From: Reticulitermes lucifugus
Taxonomy: Eukaryota; Arthropoda; Insecta; Blattodea; Rhinotermitidae
Reading direction: 5' to 3'
Assembly (NCBI GenBank): GCA_026260175.1
Contig: JAKCWW010008952.1
Span: 1-24,923, forward strand
Length of the DNA stretch: 24,923 nucleotides
Shown here: positions 1 through 12,300 of the stretch, piece after piece
How the letters are laid out: every line of letters starts with the position of its first letter
Position numbering within the stretch: the stretch's first letter is position 1
The notes under the pieces: model-generated
What the model was told of the DNA's origin: nothing
The model's database searches: none
The model's input: the letters and a program-made list of their open reading frames with translations, nothing else
Translations under genes and position numbers: made by a program

Positions 1-59
<59 letters not shown>
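1..59. repeat. (AC)n microsatellite
   Basis: About 29 uninterrupted AC units start at the window edge, in the intron just beyond the last FANCI exon seen. The array may extend further left. Confidence 0.97.
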
Positions 60-63
<4 letters not shown>

Positions 64-122
64 GGTGACTTCATAAGCCTATATTTTCCCCTCTTGAGGA
101 AGACTCACTAAAAATACCATAC

Positions 123-339
123 CTCACAGACTGGAAGCTAGGATTCTTCTTGGTAGAACGAAAAATAAAGTATTTCGTGAGCACAGTGAGACTTGCATAT
201 TGATGAGTCAGCAGCTTAAGGACAGCATCAGTTACAGGGCCTGGCTCAAGTGCCAGATTGCTCACATAGTTCAGGATCTGTACACACTGGCCAACCTGCT
301 GCACCACATCACACTCCTTGCTCTTCAGACGCTCCCGTT
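123..339 (-). CDS. FANCI: FANCI exon m (last in window)
   Basis: The acceptor is ATTTTCAG|AACGGG. The reading is ERERLKSKECDVVQQVGQCVQ, then ILNYVSNLALEPGPVTDAVLKLL and YASLTVLTKYF, matching human [20 protein letters not shown] and MYTTLTALVRYYL. The donor is uncertain: I favour GTGAG|GTATGG at 122-121, but TTTTA|GTGAGT at 108-107 is also in an open frame. The remaining C-terminus lies to the left of the window. Confidence 0.85.
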
Positions 340-3300
340 CTGAAAATGATCATTTATTGGGATTGAAACTATAGACTTTGGGAATTGGCGTTAACAATAA
401 ACACAGTGAAAATAACAAGCCAAAAAATGTACACACAGCATTATAATTCTGGTATGTTCACTCCAGTTTATTTAATTACCTGAAAAACTGCATGACTTGT
501 GTAACAAGTGTATGGGGTATAAAGTGTGTTTCATAGTTTCTTACACTTGTTTGAAACTTCTTTGCTCCATACACATTTTGTGAGATTTGCATGTTTATGT
601 TTGCAGTTTATTTAATTACCTGAAAAACTACATGACTTGTGTAACAAGTGTATGGGGTATAAAGTGTGTTTCATAGTTTCTTACACTTGTTTGAAACTTC
701 TTTGCTCCATACACATTTTGTGAGATTTGCATGGGTTACATTCAAGATGTGTACAGAAATGCATGCATGTCTTCATAAAGAATTCACATAAATTTTCTTT
801 AATTTTAACAAAAATCAGAACATGCTGACAAATTTTAATAAAATACCAAATATAAAATTTTATGTTAATTTGTTGGGTAGTTCTTCAGTTGTTACATACA
901 GATGGATGTGGTGATGCTAATAGGCACATTTTTTATTGTAAACAAGCCACACAGTAAGATTAGGTTCAGAGACACATCACAATCTATAGCTATTTGCACC
1001 TCTGACTCTCCCAGTAATCAATCAATTTCATATGTTTCTATACAGTAGCACTTACCCACTTGCAACCTGTCAGCAACAGATTGTGTCATGGCAGCGTATT
1101 CAGCTCGCAATCGCAACAGTACCCAATCAACGTGTTCCAACATTTGCTTCACAGTGTCACAGAGGAGAAATAGCACTGCACTTTCATAGCCAGTCTTGAT
1201 TACAGAGTATGATGTGTGTGCCCCAACTTCTTCATCCTGTCATGTAACAGCAAAGCCACATGTGTGAGAGTTCTTTATCTGAAAGCCAGTTTTCTATGGC
1301 CTTGCCTCTGCCCTAATTTTAAGATACAGTAAAGTGAAGCTTCAATATGGAGAAAAACCAGTAAAAGCAGACTTCAAGCAATGTGAAATGAGACTTCTTA
1401 GAAATGTGACTACAGAAGAAACAATTACCAAATACACTATGGTGTAACATTTGTATTCCCACTCTGTGTTGGGATTTCCTTTGACCAAATCTCAGCCTGG
1501 CAAATGCATAGAGTGAGATTTGTCACTTCTTTCCTCCATTCCTCCATGACAATTTTGTGACAGCACTTTAACCTTCATCACCTCAGAAATATCCTCTCCT
1601 TGACACTACAGTCCTTGCAGAAACCTGTCTCCCACATATGGAATTCCTCCAGGCTTATCCTCAAAAATGCTTATTTTTCACTCCTCTGTCTCTTCCCATT
1701 TGTTACCCAGGGATTGTGGATTTTAAGTTCCAGAGTACCAGGGGTGGCAGCCATATTTGAACACAGGGGTCACGACATTAGCATTAAAAAATGCAACAGT
1801 CAGCACACACTGTTACAACAGTGCAACACATGACAAACACTGCTAAAATAAGCCATGACCACTTCCTTGCGCATGCTTTCCAATTTGTCATACACACTCA
1901 TCCTACTGCTTGACACCATAAACCAATGTAGTTTTAAAAGCTTTGTTATATAATCAAAATATTTCAATGAAACAGGATTGTGTGTCTTTTGTCTTCAGGA
2001 GAAAACTGTGGAACACAAATAAAATGGAATATTTAGAAGGAACAAAAAAATCTTTTATTCCATTGCAAGTTTCTAAATGCAAACCCAGTGAAAGAAGAGG
2101 TATAGGATGATCTACAAGAGGAAGGAGGGAGTCATAAAATACAGAAAGGTGGAACAGGTAACAGCCTAGTCTAAACCACACACTGAAAAAGAAAATAATG
2201 ATTTCAATTATGGTAAATGTCATGAAAATTACCTACATAATACCTGTGACCAGTCTGCCACATGCAGTGAATCAACATAATAATTAATGTGACCGGTATA
2301 AAATGTGTTGACACTATGCACAGCAACCAAAGTTACAGATTGTGGACTCACATCAACAGTCCCCATGAGTCGACAGAGCTGCATAGCAGTGTGGTCGTAC
2401 AGCTGACTTGTTCCCTTACAACGAACCTCCAGTGTAAATAGAAGGGACAATATCCCTTTCACTTGGTTCACATTTGACAACACTTTCTCTCGTACAAATG
2501 TCTTCACCCAATTTAGAACCTTAAACAAGTATTTTAAAAATTTAACTTTCATTAAACAATTATATACATCTTCAGAGCCTATTTAAAATAAACATCAAAT
2601 AACCATATTTATTCGAATGAAAAACTTTTTTGTGTTCTTTTTAGAGTTAAATAAGTAAGAGATATCATGAATTTAAGTGCTAAATACAACAAAGTTTCAA
2701 AAAATGAGGTAACAAACCCTCTGATGCCAAGCACTTTATTCTGACTTCATATACCTTACATGTGGGTAGCAGATGGTATGCATCAGACGTCCATGTAGTC
2801 ACCACTGACATAAAAGCATTTGTCTCAACATGGCACCAAGGCTTGTCTTCCAGCATTTGAAGGAACTGGTGCAAATGGTTCATGATAGCATCTGTTCCAC
2901 CAGCCAGGTGCTTCTTGTGGGGTCCAAGAGATGTAAATCACTGGCCCCATACAGCCAACCAGCCTTATGACTGGTTATGGTGCTATGGCTGAAAGGTTAT
3001 GGACCACCTTCCCTACAGTCCTGATCTAGCACCCAGTAATTTCCATTTCCTTTCCACTTGACAGATTTCTTCTATGCTAAAATACAAGCATTGGTGCCAC
3101 AGTGGAACAAATGCTTAAATGTCAATGGTGACTATATGGAGGTCTGATAAAATTACTTTTTCTGTGCTGACATTTCTTAGGGCAGTAGCCTCTTCCATTC
3201 GGGTACATATGGAGATGATACGTGGAAAAATTTCATCCCTCCATTTCCCACTTGCACCTTCAAAACTCTCATTTCTCACTGGAATGTATAATAACATTGT

Positions 3301-6300
3301 CAATGGCAGTCAGTGGGTAAGTATTGACAATATATGTAGTATTCTGGCAGTCTTCACATGGTGCATATGATTAGCTGTTAAAGAGTACAATTTTTTCACT
3401 TCAAAGCTTTGAAAATAGCAAATTATGAGACGTTCAACAATGATAATACCCTCATAAATGCAATCATAATTGGTACATCCTTAAAGTACCCATGTTTGTC
3501 CAGTGGTACACAGACATGTCACCATGTTAGGAAAATTTCTTCCATAATGTCTCCAATGTACCATACTGGAATTCCACAATTTTGGAACCCATATTGTAGT
3601 TTCTTTTATCAGTACACTGAGTTATAATTTACTAAACATGATTCATCTGTAATTTCAGTCCTGCATAATAACCCATAATTTCTTCACAGAATCCTGTGTT
3701 CTCACTAGTAATAACAAGATAATCATAAAAATATCATGTTTGATTCCCAGTGAAATATTTATGTTTCCATGTGTGACTCTGGCTATAAAGTATATTATGA
3801 ATATTCTGACACCTTTGTGCACCCACAAACCTTTCAGATGGCACCAAGGTGTCCACAGGCATTTGGCTGACAATCACTAACCCAGACACCATATCTAATG
3901 CTTAGGGAAAATGTAGACTTGCAATGGGAACACTAAGCACATACAGTGTGCAGCAGAAGTACCAGCTCTGGCTGGAAAACTAATGTAACAGTGAAGAAGT
4001 GGAACTACCTTGCAGGATGCACCTCACACATGTGTACCTCCATAATACAACACTGCCTCACCTTGCTACAAGCATCATAGCATGGGATCTGAAGTGTGAA
4101 CTGGGTGAGGCCTTGTATAAGCAAAAGAATGATCTTCTTTATTGCTGCCTCATCTTCTGCTTCATCTACCACTGACAAAATGCTTATCAAAAGCTCCTCA
4201 TGCTTTGATACCAGAGCAAGCAGCTGTTCTGCGAGACCTTCCTTAATTGGCACAGTTCCTGCATGAACATATGACACATCATATAATTAAATTATAAACA
4301 CTGAAGTTAAAAATGAAACTGAATAAATGATATAAAAATTGTAGTATGAGTGGAATGGATTACAATGTATACCCATGAGGAAAATGATTATAATACAGTC
4401 AATTGTCCTACAGGTTGTGGTATGATGGTTAAACCTTTTCCACTATTATGTTACTATTTCCATCTACACTCCCAAAAGCTGCAGTCAGCAAATGCCACAA
4501 AAACAGCATGCACATAAGTTATTAAAAAAAATACAAAACTCTTGCCACCTTTCTTTCCTACACAAACTACCAGAAAACATACCAAAGAAATAAAATTAAG
4601 CAAGCAGTGATAACATACCACTAACTTGAAAAGTTGGTGGTGGTGGTAGGTTTCAAACAGTAGACCCGTATGAAAAAATTATAATGCTGAAAGCAGCAAC
4701 CTGACTGATATTATCAGCATTTTACACTATATCCACCAGATAAAGGGATCATAACTTCAAACAGGACATGATCAGTTCCTTTCCCATCCTTCGCAATTCA
4801 TAAAATAGAAACAATCCTCCTGAATGAGCAACACAGTTGAAAACATAAAAGAAAATGTCTCAGTGAAGCCATCTTTAAGGCCACATACATTACAGCTAGA
4901 GAATAAATCCTCTCAGGGCACAATATAACCTCTATCTGGATGAGTGACCTCATCATATGTGGTGAGCTGGTAAATATGGCCAATAAAGAGCTGTGGACCC
5001 ACAGAGGGTCAAATTCCTATTGGCTGAAACACACAGGAACTCCCTTTCTCCAGGAAACATAAACATAAAGACACACTTGTCTGTAAGCCTAGAGGCAGCA
5101 GCTCTGCCCAGCAACAAGACTGTAATCTAGCATATGAAAACTTAACATACATGAAATATTTGGACAGGCTTTAAAACTTCTGAACTTGGAATGGGCTTTT
5201 AATACCCAATCCTTAAGATGGAGAGAGAGGAACTAACCTGTACATGTTATGCACGAGGCCTATGCTACAACTGAAACAAATTGTACAACCCTGAAATTGT
5301 CAGTGTTTAGAAAGTGTGACAGTGCACTACCCTAAAGATGGAGGCAGCAAGTTGCTCCAAAATGTTGGCAGCTATGTACCAGACTATACAGTGTCACATC
5401 CCAAAAGACCAGAGGCTCAAGAGCATCAACATGTTCCTTGGTAAAATTCATAAAAATAAAATAAGACAAGCTGGGACTCAATACAAGTCTACAAGCACAG
5501 GTACCTGGAGAAGGAATTTTATTCCCACGTTACCCAGAACAGCGGGAAACTTGCTAAAGTATGCTGGGAAAAGTTTGAACCTCCAGATCAGTGCATCAGA
5601 AATGATTGTCTACAAATAAAAATATTTCGTTGAGAGCTTTCCAAAATAAATTTAGTGGGGTTTGCCAAGGTCCAAAATAAGGAAGTAACCACCTTTCAAT
5701 AACTCCACTGGAAAGGTTCTGCTGTAACCATGCCAGAATTAGATATATTAACTTATACATTATAACAAATGAAGTTACTGTGTCAGTGCTGTCTCCATAA
5801 AATACAAAACAGACATACCTACTTCTCCCAGGAACTGTCCCAGTTTGTCCTTATAATGAGAACACACAAGGCCAAACAATTCATTAAAGCACTCCAGTGC
5901 AAGGGCAGCTGTCCCAGCTTCACACTCTATGAACTCCTGCAGTTTGACCACGCAGTGGGTATATAGCACACTAAACATAGGAACAAAATGCCATTGCAGT
6001 ACACAGCCAATTCAAATATTCAAGAAGCAAGGATAAAAGCTTTGAAGACTTCATGGCAAATCAGTGCAATAAAATACTCTTCAATAATCAACTGCTTGGA
6101 CTCTGAATCACTGGTCCTTAACAAAAAATTTTATGTGGCTGATTGCCTGTGCAACAGCAAAAGGTGCATTTCTATTCAGAGCAAACAAATTTTCAAAATA
6201 CATTTTCGCTTGTCTCCATGTTTATTGCAGATACGGATCCACTGCTGCAAAGTTAATCAACAGTACAGATTCCACACTGCAGAGCATCATAAATTCTGTG

Positions 6301-9300
6301 TCCATTATGGTGGAACTCCCATTTAATGTTTCTCAATTTCAGGTTACCTCTCATTTAGCCTTTAGTGTAGAACACAGTTTCTCAAATTATGGTATGCGTA
6401 CCACTACTGATACACCAACCATTGTTACTGGTATATGGCCTTAATTTAAAAAATCCAAATATAAAAAGGGATAAAAATTTAAAATAACAAATAAAACATA
6501 AGCCACATGTATTAGCTAATATTCGGTATTGCTGGAAACATCATAGAACTCATCCGTGCCCTCACCCACTCTTTCCAATTTCAACTTTTTTATTTACATA
6601 CAAAAAAGTATTGGTGGTACTCTGACATTGTTAAATTTCATTTAGTGGTATGCCAGCAAAAAAGTTTGAGAACACCTGGTGTAAAGCCTTTTTGAATTCT
6701 AATTCACTTACTCACAACTGTGACATATTTTAAATTAAATGCCCACTTCTGCACCTGTCCACATTACACATTGTAGTTCACATACTTTTTTAAGCTACGA
6801 AGTTCAAATAAAAAAGTACACTGCTAGAAATGAATCAATTTACCTGTGCTCAAAGTTTTGAATCAATTTATTTGTTAATTACGCTTATAATTTATATCAA
6901 CTTCCAACTTCACTCTTGCTCACATTTGTTTCTTTGCAGACCTTGATGACTAGAAGCTTTGCAACAACAACCAGGGCTTTGCAGTTACTGGTACTTGCAA
7001 TGGCTTCTGAATATCACAAACTTCTAAACAGAAGTTATAGTCAAACCAACCAATGCACTACAATCACTTGCAAAGTATATCTTGGAACCCCTACATATGT
7101 TTCCGCAACCAAGTTACCATCCTCAGGGGGCAGACCAAAGTATCACAATTATTCAAGGCATCCAACTTCGTGTACATTCAGCATCACCAAAAAGCACATA
7201 TGCAACTAACGACATTAAAATGAAATAGATGTACACATTCTTGTGATGCTGAATGTACGTGTAGTTGGATGCCTTGAATAATTGTGATACTTTGGTCTGC
7301 CCCCTGAGGACGGCAACTTGGTTGCCGAAACATATGTAGGGGTTCCAAGATATACTTTGTTAGTGATTGTAGTGCATTGGTTGGTTTGACTATAACTTAT
7401 GATAGAATGCACGGTACATATAATATAAAATTCTAAATAGAACCTCACTGCTTAGCAGCGCACTAATGTACGCATGATGCAAAGGAACGTTAACATCCCA
7501 CAACCAGCATAGATAACGATATTACACATTCCCAAGAAAGAATAGAGCTTTTAAAGTGTGTGTGGGGTAAAGAGGATGAAACATCAGTCTGCATGTCACC
7601 ACTCTCTTCTCTTCTTTTTTATATGTTTATGCTGTGCCAAACTGCACTTGTGTTGCAGTTCTGGTTTTCTCCATACTTTCTGTCCTTCTTCAGCAACACC
7701 AGTTAAAAATAGTAAGTTTTTGTACCCTCTCCACCCCTTCCAGGCTATGATCTGGTGTGTGTATAGTGGTATCACGTCTTTTTCTCCTAATTCATAATGT
7801 TGAGAAATGGACTGCAACTACCATGATACTGCACCAACAGTACTTACAGATGAGCAATAACTTTCAAATCACTAGTCATAACACAAGTGTTAACATATAT
7901 GTAGTCACTGTTACTGAATAACTTTACTACACATGACCACTCAAGTTGAGTGCACTGTTAAACTGTCATTACAATGCACATCCTGTTATAAGCAATGTTT
8001 GCAAAACAGACTTTCACTGTACTTACTAATTAACCCCAGCATGTCATAATCAAAACACAATGAGAAAGGAAGCAGCATTTATATGAGCAACTATTTAGAA
8101 AGGCTGATGGGAAGAAGTCTGCATACAGTGTTTGGTACATAATTCTCATGATCACAGCCCTCACACATTCAGTGCTCTTCATTTCTTTGTAACTACCTGC
8201 CAATTTTGATGTAGGAGCTGAGCCTGGATGCAGACTTAAAGATCATGTGCTTCTCAGTTCGGGAAGCTTTCACCAATTTCAGTGCCACCTCCATCACATA
8301 CAAGCTGAACCCACGTCGACCTTGCACTTGATTAGCTGCTTCAGCTGTACACCATGTCAGAGAGTTCCTGAAGACAAGTCACAAATACAAGATCAGCTAC
8401 TTCACGGTACACCATGGGTCACAGTTCCCCCACACCATGCGTCACAGTTCCTGAAGCTGGTTGCTGCAACTGTACACCATGACAAAGATTCCCTGAAGGG
8501 CAGTCACAAGTATGAGAATAGATGCTTCCACTGTACCTCATGGCACAAAATTCCTGAAGACAAGTAAAAAATGTAAGATCAGCTGCTTGAGTTATACACC
8601 ATGACACAGAATTCCTGATAGCTCACAAGTACAATACAGTTATACGGCAACCCCCTATTTTTCAGATGAGTTAGTTCAAAATACGTCTTTTTATATTCAA
8701 GTAAATACCACATGAAGCAGGAGTCTGCACTCCTATACTGCAACACTCCATACTTCTCAGTATGGCAAAGTAATGAATTTAAATGTTATTAAAATCAGAC
8801 AGCAAACTTGTGTTAACACAGATTAAGCAACCCATATGAAGATACCACCCACAAAAAACTTGTTTCATGCTAAGATGAGAGCATCTGAAAACAGGCATCA
8901 ATAATTCTGCCAAAATCATGTGTAGTCTCAAACGTACAAAATGGTTATTGCAATGGGTAATATTATTCATTCAACAGGAATATCTTTCATGTTTTTATGT
9001 CACTTTACTGACACACACATTAACGCACAAAGTGGCATACATACATACATATGCCAAATTTTCACAAATGCATTCATAAAGTTATAGAAGCAGTCTTGAT
9101 CTATACATAAGCAGGAACTGACCAATCTAATTTACACGATAAAAATGTGAGACTATAACAACCAGGAATAAACAGAACACAGTCAGTCAGTATAGTGACT
9201 AGGATATGAAATGGATGACTATGGAACTGGGGTCCAATTCCTGGTAGGGACAGAGATTTCTCCCTTCCCCACAGCATCACAGCTTCCCATAAATTCACTC

Positions 9301-12300
9301 TGGGGCCCAGCAACGCTCCTAGTAAAAGGGTAACAGTGCTCTTTCCCTTGGTATAAAGTAGCCAGGGCATGAAATTGATCATTCACTGCCACCTAAGGCA
9401 GAGGTTCAGAATAAATGAAAACATATCTGCACTCCCTACATATATATTCATGGTGTACTGCTTAATTAAGAACAGTGACTTTACCCTTACCTTAAACTTT
9501 ACATGGACCATATCCCATAAACATAACAGGTAAAGTGACAGTTAAACAACACTCACGTGTGCACAACACAGAGCATCCGATGTGTTACGTGGTAATCCAG
9601 CACAGTATGAGGGAACTTAAATGTCACCAGTCGCCCTTTTCCAGCTGCTTTTTTGGATCCATCTTTTCTGTTTGGCTGCTGGGTGCCATCTCCATTACCA
9701 TCAGTCTTCTTCACAGCTTTACCACTGCTCTGTATTGGACACCAACAGATTGTGCAATAAACAGCCTCTTCCAATCTCAGTATGCCACACTTTTGCAAAT
9801 GGGCTCTGATGACAGACATGTGACCTCATAGCCACTGCAGGTAGTAATGAGAAAATCCCACTACCATGACTTGGTTAGTTCTATTTTAAATTTAAATATT
9901 TAATTACGTTTGAATACTTTTGATGCTTATGTGATATGTTTAAGGTTAATATTTTGAACTTTGTCAGTTGTCCTACTCCTTTCATACAAAAACCATAACA
10001 TTTCAGAAATTATTTCAATTTCTGCCTTGGTCCAGTGTATGAGAGTAGCTCTGCCTAGGGACTCAGAAGAGCACGTATTTGGAAGATTTGAGGTTCTCAC
10101 AGTGGTGTTGTTGAAAATTCATGTCTTCTGGGACGTGATCCTCTGTTGTTTGGTGAATATTTCCCGACTGTGATACCTTCACTTTCAGGGTCTGAAGGTC
10201 CAAATAGCCCATCAGACCCTAAAGATGAAACCACTATAATCCTTGCAAATGTCAGGATATTCTCACCCAGTAACAAAACATCACCTCCTAGAATTTGAAT
10301 CTTTGAACACAAATTTCATTTCCTGCCCGCTTGGAGATGTAAACAACAAATTTCTGAAGTGTTTTGCTGTTTAAATATTAACAAGAAAGACCAAGTTCAA
10401 AATATTGTATTATCCTCCAACACTAATTACTTCAGTATGTACTTTTCATTGGATTATTTGATGAGTATGATCTATACAGGTGAAATTGCTAGTTCATAAT
10501 AAGAGCTTTAAAATGGCACTAGAAATTTACAGTTTGCAATTTCCTTAGTAGTACATACACCTCAAGGATTCACAAGTACTGAAGTAGTGTGTCTACTGCT
10601 TCTACACTCTACTCAGACAGTCACAACACATGCGACAAAAAAGTAAACAAACATATGCATGATGCATACTAATCTTCTCTTGAAGTGTACAGCAGTGTTA
10701 TCCTAATATCCAGTCAAATAAAAACATGGCCCATATCTTGGTAGGTATTGGTGTTAGGAGGACATATGTTGGCTGGGAATTTTTTTATCACCTATGGGAG
10801 TACTCCACACCCTTGAAGTCTGCAACCGTTTTATTTTAACACCCTGCATATTACCTTAGCAAAATCTGCCACCTGATTATAGCCCTTGAACAAATTGTTG
10901 AGTTTCTGAGCATTTTCAGCAGATGTATCAGTAGTCCAGGACGAGATTGTGTATCCCATAAGAGCTTCAAACACTCCGAGCATCTGCTGCACCATCTGCT
11001 GCTGCTGCTGACTCTCAGGCAGGAGATCCATCAGGTCTGTTGCCTCTTTCTAAAAAGCAAAAATTATTCATATGTCAAAGGAAGTGATAAAGTGGTTGCA
11101 CAAACCCTACCTGTTGACAGGAAATGAAAACTGATGAAGTTGGTCAGACTATAAATACAGTTGTCCCTGGCCTTCTCCTCAGTTCAAATCTTGGCCTGGA
11201 GACTGGCTATCCTGATTGACACTTTTTGTCATTTTACTCAGTTCCTTTGGGCAAATGCTGGAATAAAATCTTGAATTAGGGCAAGAGTGCTTCCTTCCAC
11301 ACCCTTTCCAACTGACTGTTCACTAGCCATCCTGTCATTCAGTGTTACAAAGTCTGAGCTATTGACAACAATGCTAAATAAATCATAAATAAATAGCTAC
11401 ATCATGCTATCATCTTGCAGCAGAGAAACAGAACACCAAATATTTTGTCTGGCATGCTTAAACAAATTGTTCGAAGTGAGTGCAAGAAAGCCTCATACTC
11501 ATCACTCCCAAGAAGAAACAAAACCACAATTAAAGCTGAAGAATCTGATTAATATTTGACAACCTGCAATATCTGAAGCAGGATGAAATGAATGTGAGCA
11601 ATATCAGCCTGCTTAGACAAATGTAAACTTCTAGAAATCGGAATTCTGTCAAAACATGAAAAGGAAAATGCTTCCATAAATGAAGATAACCATTGTTACC
11701 ATTCAGTTTGGTTGTGTGGACTAGCTCAAGGTCAGCGAGATGAAATCTTATCATCAATGGAAATATTGCGCGGAGGTAACCCAGTGCCAGCAATCACTTC
11801 GTCGATGCACTCAATGAAACACATGATGACTGTTTATAAAGGTTTATTGCTAGTTAATAGTTCTGCTATTAATTTGTGATTTAGCATGGCACTTGAACAC
11901 AATCACATCAGTATCACAGAGACGTCACTTAAGTCTTAAGTTCACACATAAAATTTTCTATTTAAATTGAATTTCACAGTCTTCCAGTGCACCAATGAAA
12001 TTTACATAAAGATTTGCAATACTTTTTGTGCATACATATATCAATATAGGGTTATGAATTTTATCAGAGATTCTAAAAGTTTGTAGAGCTATCGAGTAAC
12101 GCATCTATCTGCTTCCGATGTACAAAAAGAAGTCCCCAGCATTCGAGCTCGCATCGATGTCTGCCCCCCAGAGAAATCTTCCCTCCTAATTTTAAAATAT
12201 TCTCTTTGGCCAAAACTTGAATTTTGCTGTCCCCCAATATGCCGAATTTAATTTTTTAAAAGTTTGAACCTAATTGGCTAGACCCAACGGCTTGCTGGAA

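Noticed and set aside
2244..2351. Definite part of FANCI exon k
   Set aside because: Open frame and a donor exist, but the shorter form fits the vertebrate protein without an insert; kept as a possible isoform only.
6916..7448. Two opposite ORFs encoding nearly the same peptide (SYSQTNQCTTIT..., HNYSRHPT)
   Set aside because: They are translations of the two arms of the inverted repeat and not genes.
8335..8640. CRISPR-like array
   Set aside because: The units are contiguous and degenerate without unique spacers, in a eukaryotic intron.
9961..10173. ORF with FEVLTVVLLKIHVFWDVILC
   Set aside because: Familiar from insect gene predictions, but it is the antisense of the hammerhead-like repeat; no other support for coding.
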